64,000 nt of DNA from Thermococcus pacificus (GTDB lineage: Archaea; Methanobacteriota_B; Thermococci; Thermococcales; Thermococcaceae): positions 806,001 through 870,000 of the forward strand of contig NZ_CP015102.1 in assembly GCF_002214485.1 (NCBI RefSeq). Reading direction: 5' to 3'. Positions within the stretch are counted from its first letter, which is position 1. Every line of letters begins with the position of its first letter. Below, in pieces: positions 9,794 to 17,592 of this stretch. The position numbers and the translations under genes were made by a program. The notes below the pieces were generated by a model that was not told the DNA's origin, searched no databases, and saw only the letters and a list, made by a program, of their open reading frames with translations.

Positions 9794-10306
9794 TTAAATA
9801 AAGTTTATCTTTACCTCTGCCCCGGCCATCTGGGACAGTATGCTCTCAAGGACGTCGGCCTTCTCGGGGAGCTTCTTCCTGTCCCTGCTCAGGACGAGAA
9901 CCTTGTAGTAGTTCCCGCCGCCGGGCTTGTAGACGATGTTGACTCCAAAGACACCCGCGGGGTAGAGCAGGTCCGTGGCAAGCTTCTTGAGGTCCTCGGT
10001 GTCTTTGACCTCAACGGCCTCAATGACGCGTATCCTCTTGCCGAGCTCCCTCATGAGGGCTTTTATGTTCTTACCGCCCTTTCCGATGGTTACCGGGACG
10101 TCTCCCTCTCCGACCATGATAACTATGATGTCGCCGGCCTCGACGGCCTTCTTGAACTCAATATCAACGTCCCCGAGAAGTTTGTAGAGTAAGCGTGCCA
10201 CCTTTACATCAAGCTCTGAGATTAGACCCTCCTGGAGCTTCTTCTCATCAGCGGGGCACAGAATGTCGTCGGTCTTCAAACACACCTCACAGATTGGCGC
10301 CTTCAT
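9794..10306 (-). CDS. KH-domain RNA-binding protein (NusA-like) with N-terminal cysteine cluster
   Basis: A 170-residue protein. It begins with MKAPICEVCLKTDDILC, a Cys6-x2-Cys9-x7-Cys17 set that could bind metal, then a NusA-type KH region with the GxxG loop in PVTIGKGGKNIKALMRELGKRIRVIEAV (about residues 92-119), and a second domain ending in KADVLESILSQMAGAEVKINFI. The KH part resembles archaeal NusA proteins, but the Cys-bearing N-terminus and C-terminal extension differ from minimal archaeal NusA. It binds RNA by inference; the target is unknown. It lies 45 nt upstream of aspS in the same direction. Confidence 0.75.
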   Translation of the reverse strand: MKAPICEVCLKTDDILCPADEKKLQEGLISELDVKVARLLYKLLGDVDIEFKKAVEAGDIIVIMVGEGDVPVTIGKGGKNIKALMRELGKRIRVIEAVEVKDTEDLKKLATDLLYPAGVFGVNIVYKPGGGNYYKVLVLSRDRKKLPEKADVLESILSQMAGAEVKINFI

Positions 10307-10407
10307 CCTCTCACCTCCCTCGCCTGAAGAATTACATTAAAGGGGCTAACCCTTAATTCCAGGAGGCATTTAAAAACCTTATTATGGGAGAAAAACCGGC
10401 GAAAAGT

Positions 10408-11028
10408 TCAGATTTCGCCCTCTATCTCGCGCCTTATGCGCTCGATAAACTCAACTGTAAAGCGGTGCCTTTCCTCGGCGAGCCTCTTAGCGGTCTGGGT
10501 GTACATCAAGTCCTTCAGCTTCAGTATCTTCTCCTCAAAGTGAGCCAGTGAGTCCTCGATGCTCCTCCCGTGCTCGCCGGAGTACATGAAGACCCTTGCT
10601 ATTCCTATGGCCCCTATAGCGTCCAGTTTGTCGGCATCGCTCAGGATTTTTGCCTCCAGTGTTTCCGGCTCCGGGCCGCGGGAGAAGCGGTGGGCCTCTA
10701 TGGCGTGCGCAACTGCCTCAACCTTCTCCTTAGGATAGCCGATGCTCCTCAGGAAGTGTCTCGCTATCCTCGCTCCCTCAGCGGCGTGGTCCTCAACCTT
10801 TCCGGCGCTCTCAAGGGGCCTCGCGACGTCGTGGAGGAGAGCCGCCAGGGCCAGAACTTCAAGATCGGCACTCTCCTCTCTGCCTATGTGCATGCAGAGG
10901 TTGAACACGCGCTCAACGTGGCTGAAGCCGTGAGTTCCTTCCCTCTCAAAGAAGTGCTTTGCGTACTCCCTCGTGCGCTCTATCAGCTCGATGCTCTTGG
11001 GGTCGCTTATGAAGTCGGCGAGTCTCAT
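10408..11028 (-). CDS. HD-superfamily phosphohydrolase
   Basis: A 206-residue metal-dependent phosphohydrolase. Metal ligands in order are His37 (HGFSHVERV), His66-Asp67 (ALLHDVARP), a central histidine region (VEDHAAEGARIARHFL) and Asp in KILSDADKLDAIGAIG. This arrangement fits the single-domain HD family, many of which hydrolyse nucleotides. The substrate is not evident. It is the last gene of a minus-strand unit of five tightly packed genes reaching back to 13423, with a 4-nt gap to DUF4392. Confidence 0.85.
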   Translation of the reverse strand: MRLADFISDPKSIELIERTREYAKHFFEREGTHGFSHVERVFNLCMHIGREESADLEVLALAALLHDVARPLESAGKVEDHAAEGARIARHFLRSIGYPKEKVEAVAHAIEAHRFSRGPEPETLEAKILSDADKLDAIGAIGIARVFMYSGEHGRSIEDSLAHFEEKILKLKDLMYTQTAKRLAEERHRFTVEFIERIRREIEGEI

Positions 11029-11032
11029 CGAA

Positions 11033-11842
11033 TCACCCGAGGGCCTCGTTGACGAGTGCCTTTAAAAGCTCAACGATTCCCCTGTGAACTTCAAGGGGGA
11101 TGCCGTCCACTGTGGGGGCCAGCTTCTTTGAGACGCCGTCTATCAGCCCGGCATTCATCATGGCCTTAACGGCCTTCTCTTCGTCCCAATCTGCCAGCAG
11201 GTTTCTCCCCAGTTCAACCGACGCCTCAGCGAGGAGCCCATAGGCGCCCCAGTTCGAGACGGCCGAGAGAACCAGCTCCTCGACCTCAACAACGCTCGCT
11301 ATTCTCTCCCCGTGGGGGACGTGCCGCTCCACGAGTTTCCTTATCTTCCCCATGCCCGCCTCGTTGCCGCCGTCTCCGATTCCTATCGTCGGGATGCCGA
11401 GTTTCTGGGCCTCAATAACCGCCCAGTCAAAGGTCTCCCTCGTTATCTCAAGCCCGCTCATGGAGTAGTACTTCCCGTCGGCGGCCCTTCCAGGGGTTTC
11501 GACCGCAATCACAAGGGAGTAATTGCCCAATTCGGGTTTTTCCGCGAGCTTGACCCCAAAGCGCTCCAAGGCCTTTCCAACTTCAGGGTAAGTCAGGACT
11601 TCGGCTCTCCCACCGAGCGATTGGACAGCCTTCGCAAGCGCCAGCGCCCCGGGCGGCCCATCCGTCTCTGGGGTCATATCAGGTGGGATGGGGAAGCCCG
11701 TTACTATGAGAACTCTTGAATAATTATCCAAAAACATCTCTGCAGAATTATGTAAAAAATTAGGATTCTCGCGGCGGTAGTCCAGGTAGACCCCCAGGAC
11801 TCCGCGGTTCCCCACGTCAGTGGTTATAAGGTGGGCTATCAT
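11033..11842 (-). CDS. DUF4392 protein (D-glutamate cyclase-like C-terminal domain family)
   Basis: A 269-residue protein with the DUF4392 signature: VLIVTGFPIPPDMTPETDGPPGALALAKAVQSLG near the N-terminus, SLVIAVETPGRAADGKYYSMSG in the middle, and the Gly-rich IGIGDGGNEAGMGKIRK loop. The mammalian relative of this domain hydrates or cyclises 5-oxo-D-proline/D-glutamate. Here the substrate is unknown and the similarity is at family level only. It starts 3 nt after the stop of the 58-residue gene, in the same operon-like chain. Confidence 0.75.
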   Translation of the reverse strand: MIAHLITTDVGNRGVLGVYLDYRRENPNFLHNSAEMFLDNYSRVLIVTGFPIPPDMTPETDGPPGALALAKAVQSLGGRAEVLTYPEVGKALERFGVKLAEKPELGNYSLVIAVETPGRAADGKYYSMSGLEITRETFDWAVIEAQKLGIPTIGIGDGGNEAGMGKIRKLVERHVPHGERIASVVEVEELVLSAVSNWGAYGLLAEASVELGRNLLADWDEEKAVKAMMNAGLIDGVSKKLAPTVDGIPLEVHRGIVELLKALVNEALG

Positions 11843-11845
11843 CGC

Positions 11846-12022
11846 TCATTCCTCTTCGTAGACGACGATCCTAACCTTTCTGCCCTTAACGGCCTCCTTA
11901 AGCTTCCACCACAGCTCCGTCGGCTCCTCGCTCCTGTGCGTCAGCTCATGGCCGTTCTCCATTCTGACCTTTTTCTCTTCATACTTCACAAAAACACCGC
12001 TTTCATTGAATATCTCCTTCAT
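11846..12022 (-). CDS. Small uncharacterised charged protein (58 aa)
   Basis: A short gene in the otherwise unexplained gap between the HAD and DUF4392 genes. The reading is MKEIFNESGVFVKYEEKKVR, then MENGHELTHRSEEPTELWWK, then LKEAVKGRKVRIVVYEEE. Its ATG overlaps the TGA of the HAD gene (ATGA), and the next gene starts 3 nt after its stop, strong signs of translational coupling. It is rich in Lys and Glu with a TELWWKLKEAV helix and no known motif. I do not recognise a family. Confidence 0.7.
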   Translation of the reverse strand: MKEIFNESGVFVKYEEKKVRMENGHELTHRSEEPTELWWKLKEAVKGRKVRIVVYEEE

Positions 12023-12663
12023 TCCACTCCCCCCAGGATTTTCCTAAGCTCGTGAAGGGTTCTTATTTCATAGTCTGCCATGTGATAGCCGGGTTCTCCA
12101 TCGCGGTTTATCCAAACGGCTGTCATCCCAACGTTCTTCGCGCCGTAAACGTCCTGGCTGAGGGAATCGCCGACCATTAAAGCCTCCTCCGGCTCAACCC
12201 CTGCATTCTCCAGGGCGTGGAGGAAGATCTTTGGTTCGGGCTTTATCGCCTTTACATCATCCCTCGTGACGATTACATCGAAGTAGCCGCTCAAACCAGT
12301 GAGTTCAAGCTTGAGCCTCTGATAGGCAGGCCCGCTGGTGATGACGCCGAGTTTGTAGCCCTCACCCTTGAGCCACTCGAGGGTCGGAAGGGTGTCTGGG
12401 TAAACATGAATCTTGTGGGGGTAGCGCTTCATCAGTTCAGAGTAGTCCATGTCAAGGTCGAAGAGCTTGAAGAAGAAGTTCCAGTCGTGCCAGTCGTAGG
12501 TGTCCCTCCTGCCGAATATCTCCCTTAGAAAGCGCTCCCTGGCACTCTCCCTGTCGATTCCGAGCTTCTTTGAGAGTTTCTCGTAGACCTGGGGCAGGAA
12601 CAGCTCTATGAGTGGCATTTCGGTTAGCAGGGTTCCGTCTATGTCGAAGAACACCGCCTTCAT
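12019..12663 (-). CDS. HAD-superfamily hydrolase
   Basis: A 214-residue phosphatase-like protein starting at ATG 12663 (MKAVFFDIDGT). Motif I is FFDIDGTLLTE, a helical type-C1 cap follows (about residues 15-85), motif II lies in LGVITSGPA, the motif III Lys in IKPEPKIF, and motif IV is MVGDSLSQDVYGAKNVGM. It resembles the phosphoglycolate phosphatase/haloacid dehalogenase-like group common in Thermococcales; the substrate is unknown. Its start is 4 nt after the stop of the FtsZ-like gene and its stop overlaps the next start. Confidence 0.85.
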   Translation of the reverse strand: MKAVFFDIDGTLLTEMPLIELFLPQVYEKLSKKLGIDRESARERFLREIFGRRDTYDWHDWNFFFKLFDLDMDYSELMKRYPHKIHVYPDTLPTLEWLKGEGYKLGVITSGPAYQRLKLELTGLSGYFDVIVTRDDVKAIKPEPKIFLHALENAGVEPEEALMVGDSLSQDVYGAKNVGMTAVWINRDGEPGYHMADYEIRTLHELRKILGGVE

Positions 12664-12667
12664 GCTA

Positions 12668-13423
12668 TCACCACTTCCTGACCAGTAGGGAGAGTATCTC
12701 AACCTCCCTGTCGAGGTTCTCGTCGATTATGACGCCCCAGATTATGTCCTTTTCGGAGAGTATCTCCTGGAAGTTCTTAAGTATTCTGTGGGCGTTCATG
12801 AGGGGGAACTCGTTGCCCACAAGTATGCCTATAAGCCCGCGCTCCCAGATCCCCCAGTGCCAGTTAAAGTCCACCTTGCGGAGAAGGCGGAGGATCCCAA
12901 CGTTTCCGCCCTTTATCATGTTGAAGAGGTCTGCGTAGTCTATGTTCACCAGCATCTGATTCTCCAAGTAGTAGTGCAGGCGGGAGAACATCTCCGCTAT
13001 GTGCCGCGAGGCGGCGTAAAACGCCGTGGCAAGGGGCTCGTCAGGCCCCCTGAAAAATTCCCAAAGGGAGTCGTAGAAGACAGTCTCAAACTGTTCAGCC
13101 CAGGGGGGCTTTTTTTCCGTAACCAGCTCCCTCTTGGGTGTGAGCACGTAGGCGAGGTTTATTGTGTCGGAAGGGACACTGTCAAGTATTATCTCGCGAA
13201 CCAGGTGGTTTGCCTCCTTATCTTCAAATATGAGCCACAGAAACGTGTTCTCCGGAAGGCGGGAGAAGAAGTCCCTGAGCTTCTTCTCATGGGCTTGAGC
13301 ACGGGGCATGAGAAGATACGCGGGGTTAACGGTCACCCTAACCGTCCCGTCGGCATGTATGTTGTTCACGATTCTAGCACCCGCGTTCCCGATTCCAACA
13401 AAAAGGTGGGTAAAAGATTGCAT
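12668..13423 (-). CDS. Divergent FtsZ/tubulin-fold protein lacking the GTPase signature
   Basis: A 251-residue protein; ATG 13423 (MQSFTHLFVG) is chosen because the homology begins there. It aligns along its length with the true FtsZ at 48810-49934. FVGIGNAGARIVNNI matches Fts[38 protein letters not shown] matches [22 protein letters not shown], and IIWGVIIDENLDREVEIL matches [18 protein letters not shown]. The FtsZ tubulin signature GGGTGTG is replaced by a segment around LIFEDKEANHLVREIIL (residues 65-80), so GTP hydrolysis by a filament is doubtful. It heads the packed five-gene unit and follows the HPS-PHI gene by 50 nt. Confidence 0.7.
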   Translation of the reverse strand: MQSFTHLFVGIGNAGARIVNNIHADGTVRVTVNPAYLLMPRAQAHEKKLRDFFSRLPENTFLWLIFEDKEANHLVREIILDSVPSDTINLAYVLTPKRELVTEKKPPWAEQFETVFYDSLWEFFRGPDEPLATAFYAASRHIAEMFSRLHYYLENQMLVNIDYADLFNMIKGGNVGILRLLRKVDFNWHWGIWERGLIGILVGNEFPLMNAHRILKNFQEILSEKDIIWGVIIDENLDREVEILSLLVRKW

Positions 13424-13473
13424 AGCCACCCCTAAAAGGAAAAGGGTGGCCGGTTCATATCCTTTTCGGTTCC

Positions 13474-14694
13474 TCACTCCAGAGTGGCGTGCTTCCTCTT
13501 CATGTCCTTCTCGGTCTTCTGGAAGGTGGCCATTAGGAGAGCTATAACGCCGTCGAGGAATATCATCGTTGAGTCCTCGAAGAGCGTTCCCATCGGGGCT
13601 ATCCACTTGTACTTGGTGAGCATCTGGCGGGCTATGTAGTCGGTCGGAACGTCGCTCTTAGTTCTTCCCGGTATCTCAAGGACGACATCGGCGAGCTTTC
13701 CAAGGGTGGAATTGGCGTAGGACGTTATTGCGACAACCTTTCCGCCCTGGGCCCTTGCTATCTGAGCAGCGTCGACGATGCTCTTGGTTTCTCCGGAACC
13801 GCTGATGGCTATTAGGAGGTCCCCCTGCTCGAATGCCGGCGTTATCGTCTCACCGACGACGTAGACGTTGAAGTCGAGGTGCATGAGCCTCATGGCGAAG
13901 GCCTTTCCAACGAGGCCGCTCCTTCCTGCACCGTAGATGAATATCTTGTTCGCCCCTATCATGGCGTCAACGAAGCCGCGAACCTGCTCCAGCTTGAGGC
14001 TCTCCGCAACCCCGTTTATGTGCTCGGTTATGTCGGTCATGGCCTTCCTTATCGTCATCATATACTCGCCCCAGAAGAGGTCTATTATCTTCCTCGTAAC
14101 GTCCTCCGGATCCTCGGCCTTCGTTATGGCGCCGCCTACGATTATTATGGTGGCACCGAGCTCTACCACCTTCGGAATGGTCTGGAGGTTGAGGCCGCCC
14201 GCAACTGCAACGGGAACCTTGACGGCCTTGACGACCTTCTCAAGGTCTTCGAGCGGGCTCTTCCCCTGGACCTGCTCGTCTATACCGGTGTGGACGAGTA
14301 TGTAGTGAACGCCCATCTTCTCGAGTTCCTTGGCGCGCTTCACCTTGTCCTTGACGCCTATGAGGTCGACCATGACCCTTATCCCGTAGCGTCTGGCGAC
14401 TTCAACCGCGTCCATTATGGTTTTGTCGTCGGCAACGCCGAGGATGGAGACGACGTCCGCGCCGTGCCTCGCCGCCATCTCGACTTCGAGGGCCCCGGTG
14501 TCCATGGTCTTTAGATCGGCGACGATTTTCCTGTCCGGGAAGCGCCTCTTCATGAGTTCGACGGCGCGCATTCCCTCCTTCTTGATGAGTGGAGTTCCGA
14601 CCTCAAGCCAGTGGGCACCGCCGCGTGCGGCTTTCTCGGCAATAGAAATGGCCTGTTCAATGTCAGTAAGGTCAAGGGCAACTTGAAGTATCAT
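13474..14694 (-). CDS. Fused 3-hexulose-6-phosphate synthase / 6-phospho-3-hexuloisomerase
   Basis: A bifunctional ribulose monophosphate pathway enzyme, run in Thermococcales mainly in reverse, turning fructose 6-phosphate into ribulose 5-phosphate plus formaldehyde. Residues about 1-210 form the HPS barrel (ADLKTMDTGALEVEMAARHGADVVSILG, VDLIGVKDK, VHTGIDEQ, VAVAGGLN). Residues about 220-406 form the SIS-domain isomerase (IFIYGAGRSGLVGKAFAMRLMHLDF, LLIAISGSGETKSIVD). Start is ATG 14694 (MILQVALDL), where the barrel begins. The fusion is the usual state in this order. It links to rpiA at 541-1224. Confidence 0.94.
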   Translation of the reverse strand: MILQVALDLTDIEQAISIAEKAARGGAHWLEVGTPLIKKEGMRAVELMKRRFPDRKIVADLKTMDTGALEVEMAARHGADVVSILGVADDKTIMDAVEVARRYGIRVMVDLIGVKDKVKRAKELEKMGVHYILVHTGIDEQVQGKSPLEDLEKVVKAVKVPVAVAGGLNLQTIPKVVELGATIIIVGGAITKAEDPEDVTRKIIDLFWGEYMMTIRKAMTDITEHINGVAESLKLEQVRGFVDAMIGANKIFIYGAGRSGLVGKAFAMRLMHLDFNVYVVGETITPAFEQGDLLIAISGSGETKSIVDAAQIARAQGGKVVAITSYANSTLGKLADVVLEIPGRTKSDVPTDYIARQMLTKYKWIAPMGTLFEDSTMIFLDGVIALLMATFQKTEKDMKRKHATLE

Positions 14695-14833
14695 CTCCTC
14701 GCCTCCGAAGAGTTTTCGATTTAAGCTTGCAGTGCTACTTTTTAAACTTTGGCTTCCTGAATTGACACAAAAATGTCCAAGTCCTTCGCCAAGGTTTAAA
14801 AGAGATTGGGACAACTCACGCCGGTGGAATCAA

Positions 14834-15559
14834 ATGGTAACGTTCATTCCCTTCGGCGAGAAGCCCAACCGCGACGGCGTTCTCTACGTTCTCCAGTTCC
14901 TGAAGAGGAACAAGCTCATAGAGGACTACATGATAGTGGAGTCCAGCCGGGTTGAGCTGTTGCCCGATAGGATACCCCAGGACCGTGCATACATAATAGG
15001 CGAGCACCTCGCCACATACGGCATCGTGGAAAAACTCAGACCGAACTCACTCCTCAGCATAGACGCCCACACTGATCTGATGCACGACTACCTCGACCAC
15101 GGCTCCTGGCTGGCCTACGCCCTCAAAGAAAGGCTGGTAAACAGGGCCGTGGTTCTGGCGCCTGTTCTCATGATACCCACCACGGAGAGAACCCAGCTAT
15201 GGACGAGGCGTGTCAAGATCTTCCCGGCCCTGCTGAGAAGCAGGAAGGTCCGCGGGAAGTGGAGGGCTTACAAGAACCTCCAGACGAACGATTTGCTTGA
15301 GATACTCGACGAGACGAAGAAGTACCTCGGAAGGGAGATATACCTGACCGTCGACCTCGACGTCCTCCGGCCGGAGTACAAGATAGCCCGCTTCCAGCAC
15401 GGTGAACTGACGCTCGAGGAGCTTCTGGAGATCCTGGAAGAGGTCAAGAAGAACTTTAAAATAAGTGCCTTTGACATAGCAGAGGTCTCGGACAGGATTA
15501 GACGCTCAAAGCTCGGGAAAAAGGCCTTTGCTGAAGTCTTCCAGCTCCTAACGGGGTGA
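14834..15559 (+). CDS. Ureohydrolase (arginase/agmatinase)-fold protein
   Basis: A 241-residue protein starting at ATG 14834 behind GGTGG. It keeps arginase-family metal motifs: SIDAHTDLMHDYLDHGSWLAYAL (Asp-Ala-His-x-Asp plus the HGS turn) and YLTVDLDVLRPEY (Asp-x-Asp), with an upstream IIGEH that may supply the first His. It is shorter and more divergent than agmatinase, so the substrate should not be assumed. The next two genes follow with a 4-nt gap and a 4-nt overlap, forming one unit with a Zn-ribbon and a winged-helix protein. Transcription diverges from the HPS-PHI gene. Confidence 0.75.
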   Translation: MVTFIPFGEKPNRDGVLYVLQFLKRNKLIEDYMIVESSRVELLPDRIPQDRAYIIGEHLATYGIVEKLRPNSLLSIDAHTDLMHDYLDHGSWLAYALKERLVNRAVVLAPVLMIPTTERTQLWTRRVKIFPALLRSRKVRGKWRAYKNLQTNDLLEILDETKKYLGREIYLTVDLDVLRPEYKIARFQHGELTLEELLEILEEVKKNFKISAFDIAEVSDRIRRSKLGKKAFAEVFQLLTG

Positions 15560-15563
15560 TTCC

Positions 15564-15887
15564 ATGAAGGGCCCAACCGAGTGGGAGATGCGGAACATCA
15601 TAATGCCCCTCCTGCTCTCCGGCGCGAAGATGCTCGACAGACACTGCCCCAAGTGCGGCTCGCCCCTCTTTGAGAAGGACGGCAGGGTTTTCTGCCCCGT
15701 CTGCGAGCACAGGGCGAAGCAGGAAAAGAGCGAGATGAGGGGCGTCGAGGAGAGGCTGAAGGAGAAACTCTCCGAGCTAGCAAACTCCCTGCCGGATGAT
15801 ATCGACGAACTGGAGAAACACTTAAGGGCAATGGAGAAGATAATAGAACTGCTGGAGCGCTACAGAAAACTGGAGGGAGGAGAATGA
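15564..15887 (+). CDS. Zinc-ribbon protein of the Sjogren/scleroderma autoantigen 1 type
   Basis: A 107-residue protein: an N-terminal helix (EWEMRNIIMPLLLSGAKMLDRH), then a two-Cys-pair ribbon HCPKCGSPLFEKDGRVFCPVCEHRA (residues about 29-53), then a charged coiled-coil tail. This matches the archaeal homologues of the human autoantigen p27, whose molecular role is unclear. It lies 4 nt after the ureohydrolase-like gene and overlaps the next gene by 4 nt. Confidence 0.8.
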   Translation: MKGPTEWEMRNIIMPLLLSGAKMLDRHCPKCGSPLFEKDGRVFCPVCEHRAKQEKSEMRGVEERLKEKLSELANSLPDDIDELEKHLRAMEKIIELLERYRKLEGGE

Positions 15888-16096
15888 AGAACGTGAAGGT
15901 GCTGGAGGCCCTTAACGACGGCCCGAAGACCATCGAGGAGATAGCCGAGAAAACGGGCATAAAGCCTATGGAGGTAAGGCGCTACCTGCTCCGCTTCGTC
16001 GAGCAGGGGAAGGTTGAGAGCTATCAGAAGGAAGGCAAGCTCTTCTGGAAGATCAAGGAGAAGAGCGAGGAAGAAGAGGAGTTTAAGTACGTCTGA
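15884..16096 (+). CDS. Small winged-helix DNA-binding protein
   Basis: A 70-residue protein with a clear helix-turn-helix, ALNDGPKTIEEIAEKTGIKPMEVRRYLLRFVEQGKVESYQKEGK, where the last part forms the wing. It may regulate its own unit, since its start overlaps the zinc-ribbon gene stop by 4 nt. No sensor domain is present. Targets are not deducible. Confidence 0.8.
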   Translation: MKNVKVLEALNDGPKTIEEIAEKTGIKPMEVRRYLLRFVEQGKVESYQKEGKLFWKIKEKSEEEEEFKYV

Positions 16097-16218
16097 ACTC
16101 TTTTGGAGACTGCGTAACCGGTTTTTACCCCTAATTTTTGTTTGTATTGTTGCAATCTTGACAGGTAGAAGGTCAATAGCTTTTTTGTATTCAAGTTGCA
16201 GAGGCTGGCGATACTAAC

Positions 16219-16478
16219 TTGTCTCCTCTGCGATCGCTGGTCGTCAACTGGACCCAGTTTCCAGTCTATTTCACACTCAGGAAGGGCAATCTGACGAAGA
16301 ACAGCATCCTCTTCTACATCAACACGACCGACACGATAAACGGCTTCTGGTTTCCCGATGACGTTAAAATCGTCAACGTAACTGCATGCAAGGCCAGTAC
16401 GAATACATCCCCCAGTACGGCAGGGGGACTAACTGGCTGCCGCAGTACCTCTGTGAGAAGAGTAAACCGCTAAAATAG
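16219..16478 (+). pseudogene. Frameshifted remnant of a small extracytoplasmic or membrane protein gene
   Basis: One frame reads RSLVVNWTQFPVYFTLRKGN then LTKNSILFYINTTDTINGF and WFPDDVKIVNVTACK. It continues sensibly only in another frame as GQYEYIPQYGRGTNWLPQYL then CEKSKPLK and TAG at 16476-16478. The switch is near 16391, as if one base were lost from an AAGG run. No start with a ribosome site is seen. The Asn-Thr-rich first half suggests an exported domain. It sits in the 393-nt gap before trmBL2 and converges with it. Confidence 0.5.
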
Positions 16479-16489
16479 TGGGAGAAAAA

Positions 16490-17284
16490 TCAGGCCTTCT
16501 TGGCCTTCTCCCAGTACTCGTTGAACTTGGCCTCGAACAGGGCCTTCACCCTGAAGTCCTTGATCCATATCTGGGTCTCGTAGTTGAAGTACCTTGCTGC
16601 CATGTCCTCGAGGGCGAAGAAGACCTCGTCGTCGCAGATGAGCATCGGGAGCTCGAACTTGTCGAGGACCTTGAGCTCGAGCTTGCCCTTCTTGTAGTAG
16701 TCCATTATCTTAGACGTGCCGAGCCTCTGGAGGACGTTCGGGGTAACGATTATCTTGGCCTTGGCACCGTTGTCTATCGCCTTGATGAGGTCGCTCTCAA
16801 GGTTTATGGCGATGTAGCCGTCGTCCGCTAAGAGAATCTGCTCCTTGACTTCCTCGAACATCTCCTTGGTCTTGAGGGTGGCGTTCCTTATGCCCCTGAC
16901 AACCCAGACCTTCTCGACGCCGTACTTGGGAATCTCGGTCTCAATGAGGGGCCTCATGAGCTGGAGGAGCTCTTCCTTCGCCTTCTTCTTGGCCTCAAGC
17001 TCCTCCTTGACGCGCTCCTGCCACTCCTCGATGAACTTCTCGAGGATGTTCTCCGGGTGGACGGGCCTGTACTTGTTGACCTTGCCTGGCTGGCTTATGG
17101 CGAAGCCCTTCTTCTCAAGGCTCCTGAGAACGTCGTAGGTTCTCGGTGCCGGAACCTCCGAGACGCTGGCAAGCTCGGCCGGTGTCAGAACTCCAAAGCC
17201 GACCAGTGCCACGTACGCCCTTGCCTCGTAGAGGTTCAACTCAAAGTGCTCCTGGAGGAGCTCTACCATCTTGTCCTTAACCAT
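16490..17284 (-). CDS. trmBL2: TrmB-like chromatin protein TrmBL2
   Basis: An abundant non-specific DNA-binding protein that coats Thermococcus DNA as thick filaments and acts as a global repressor. The 264 residues begin MVKDKMVELLQEHFELNLYE, with the TrmB winged helix at about 20-80 (LTPAELASVSEVPAPRTYDVLRSLEKKGF), a coiled-coil linker rich in Lys/Glu (about 95-125), and a C-terminal domain without a clear sugar-binding site. Start ATG 17284 matches the known family N-terminus; an upstream in-frame start would add 14 unrelated residues. A TATA-like box (minus-strand AGTTATATGG at about 17327-17336) precedes it. Reverse gyrase lies just upstream on the same strand. Confidence 0.92.
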   Translation of the reverse strand: MVKDKMVELLQEHFELNLYEARAYVALVGFGVLTPAELASVSEVPAPRTYDVLRSLEKKGFAISQPGKVNKYRPVHPENILEKFIEEWQERVKEELEAKKKAKEELLQLMRPLIETEIPKYGVEKVWVVRGIRNATLKTKEMFEEVKEQILLADDGYIAINLESDLIKAIDNGAKAKIIVTPNVLQRLGTSKIMDYYKKGKLELKVLDKFELPMLICDDEVFFALEDMAARYFNYETQIWIKDFRVKALFEAKFNEYWEKAKKA

Positions 17285-17592
17285 CTTTACCACCACCGTA
17301 TTTTCTATTTTGCATTTCGATTCCATCCCATATAACTTTTTTCCAAAGCATGTTAGTTCCAGCCGTTAGCTATCCACAATTTGTGGAGATGACTTCGCGG
17401 GATATTACGCCCATTGCGTATGCATGCAAACCCATTACTACATCAATGTTTTAAAAATTTTTGGTTTTACTTAACAGCAAATCCAAGACTGAAACTTTAA
17501 GGTAGACACAAAGCCCACTAAAATCGAGAAATATCACATGACGTCAAAGATGGACTCTCCACAAACATACCAAAGCCCAAAGAGAATGGGGG
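17285..17592. other. AT-rich intergenic stretch between rgy and trmBL2
   Basis: About 300 nt with no gene. It holds the trmBL2 promoter region at its left end (TATA-like box at about 17327-17336 read on the minus strand), and a T-rich run near 17456-17466 that could end the rgy transcript. No repeats are seen. Confidence 0.5.
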
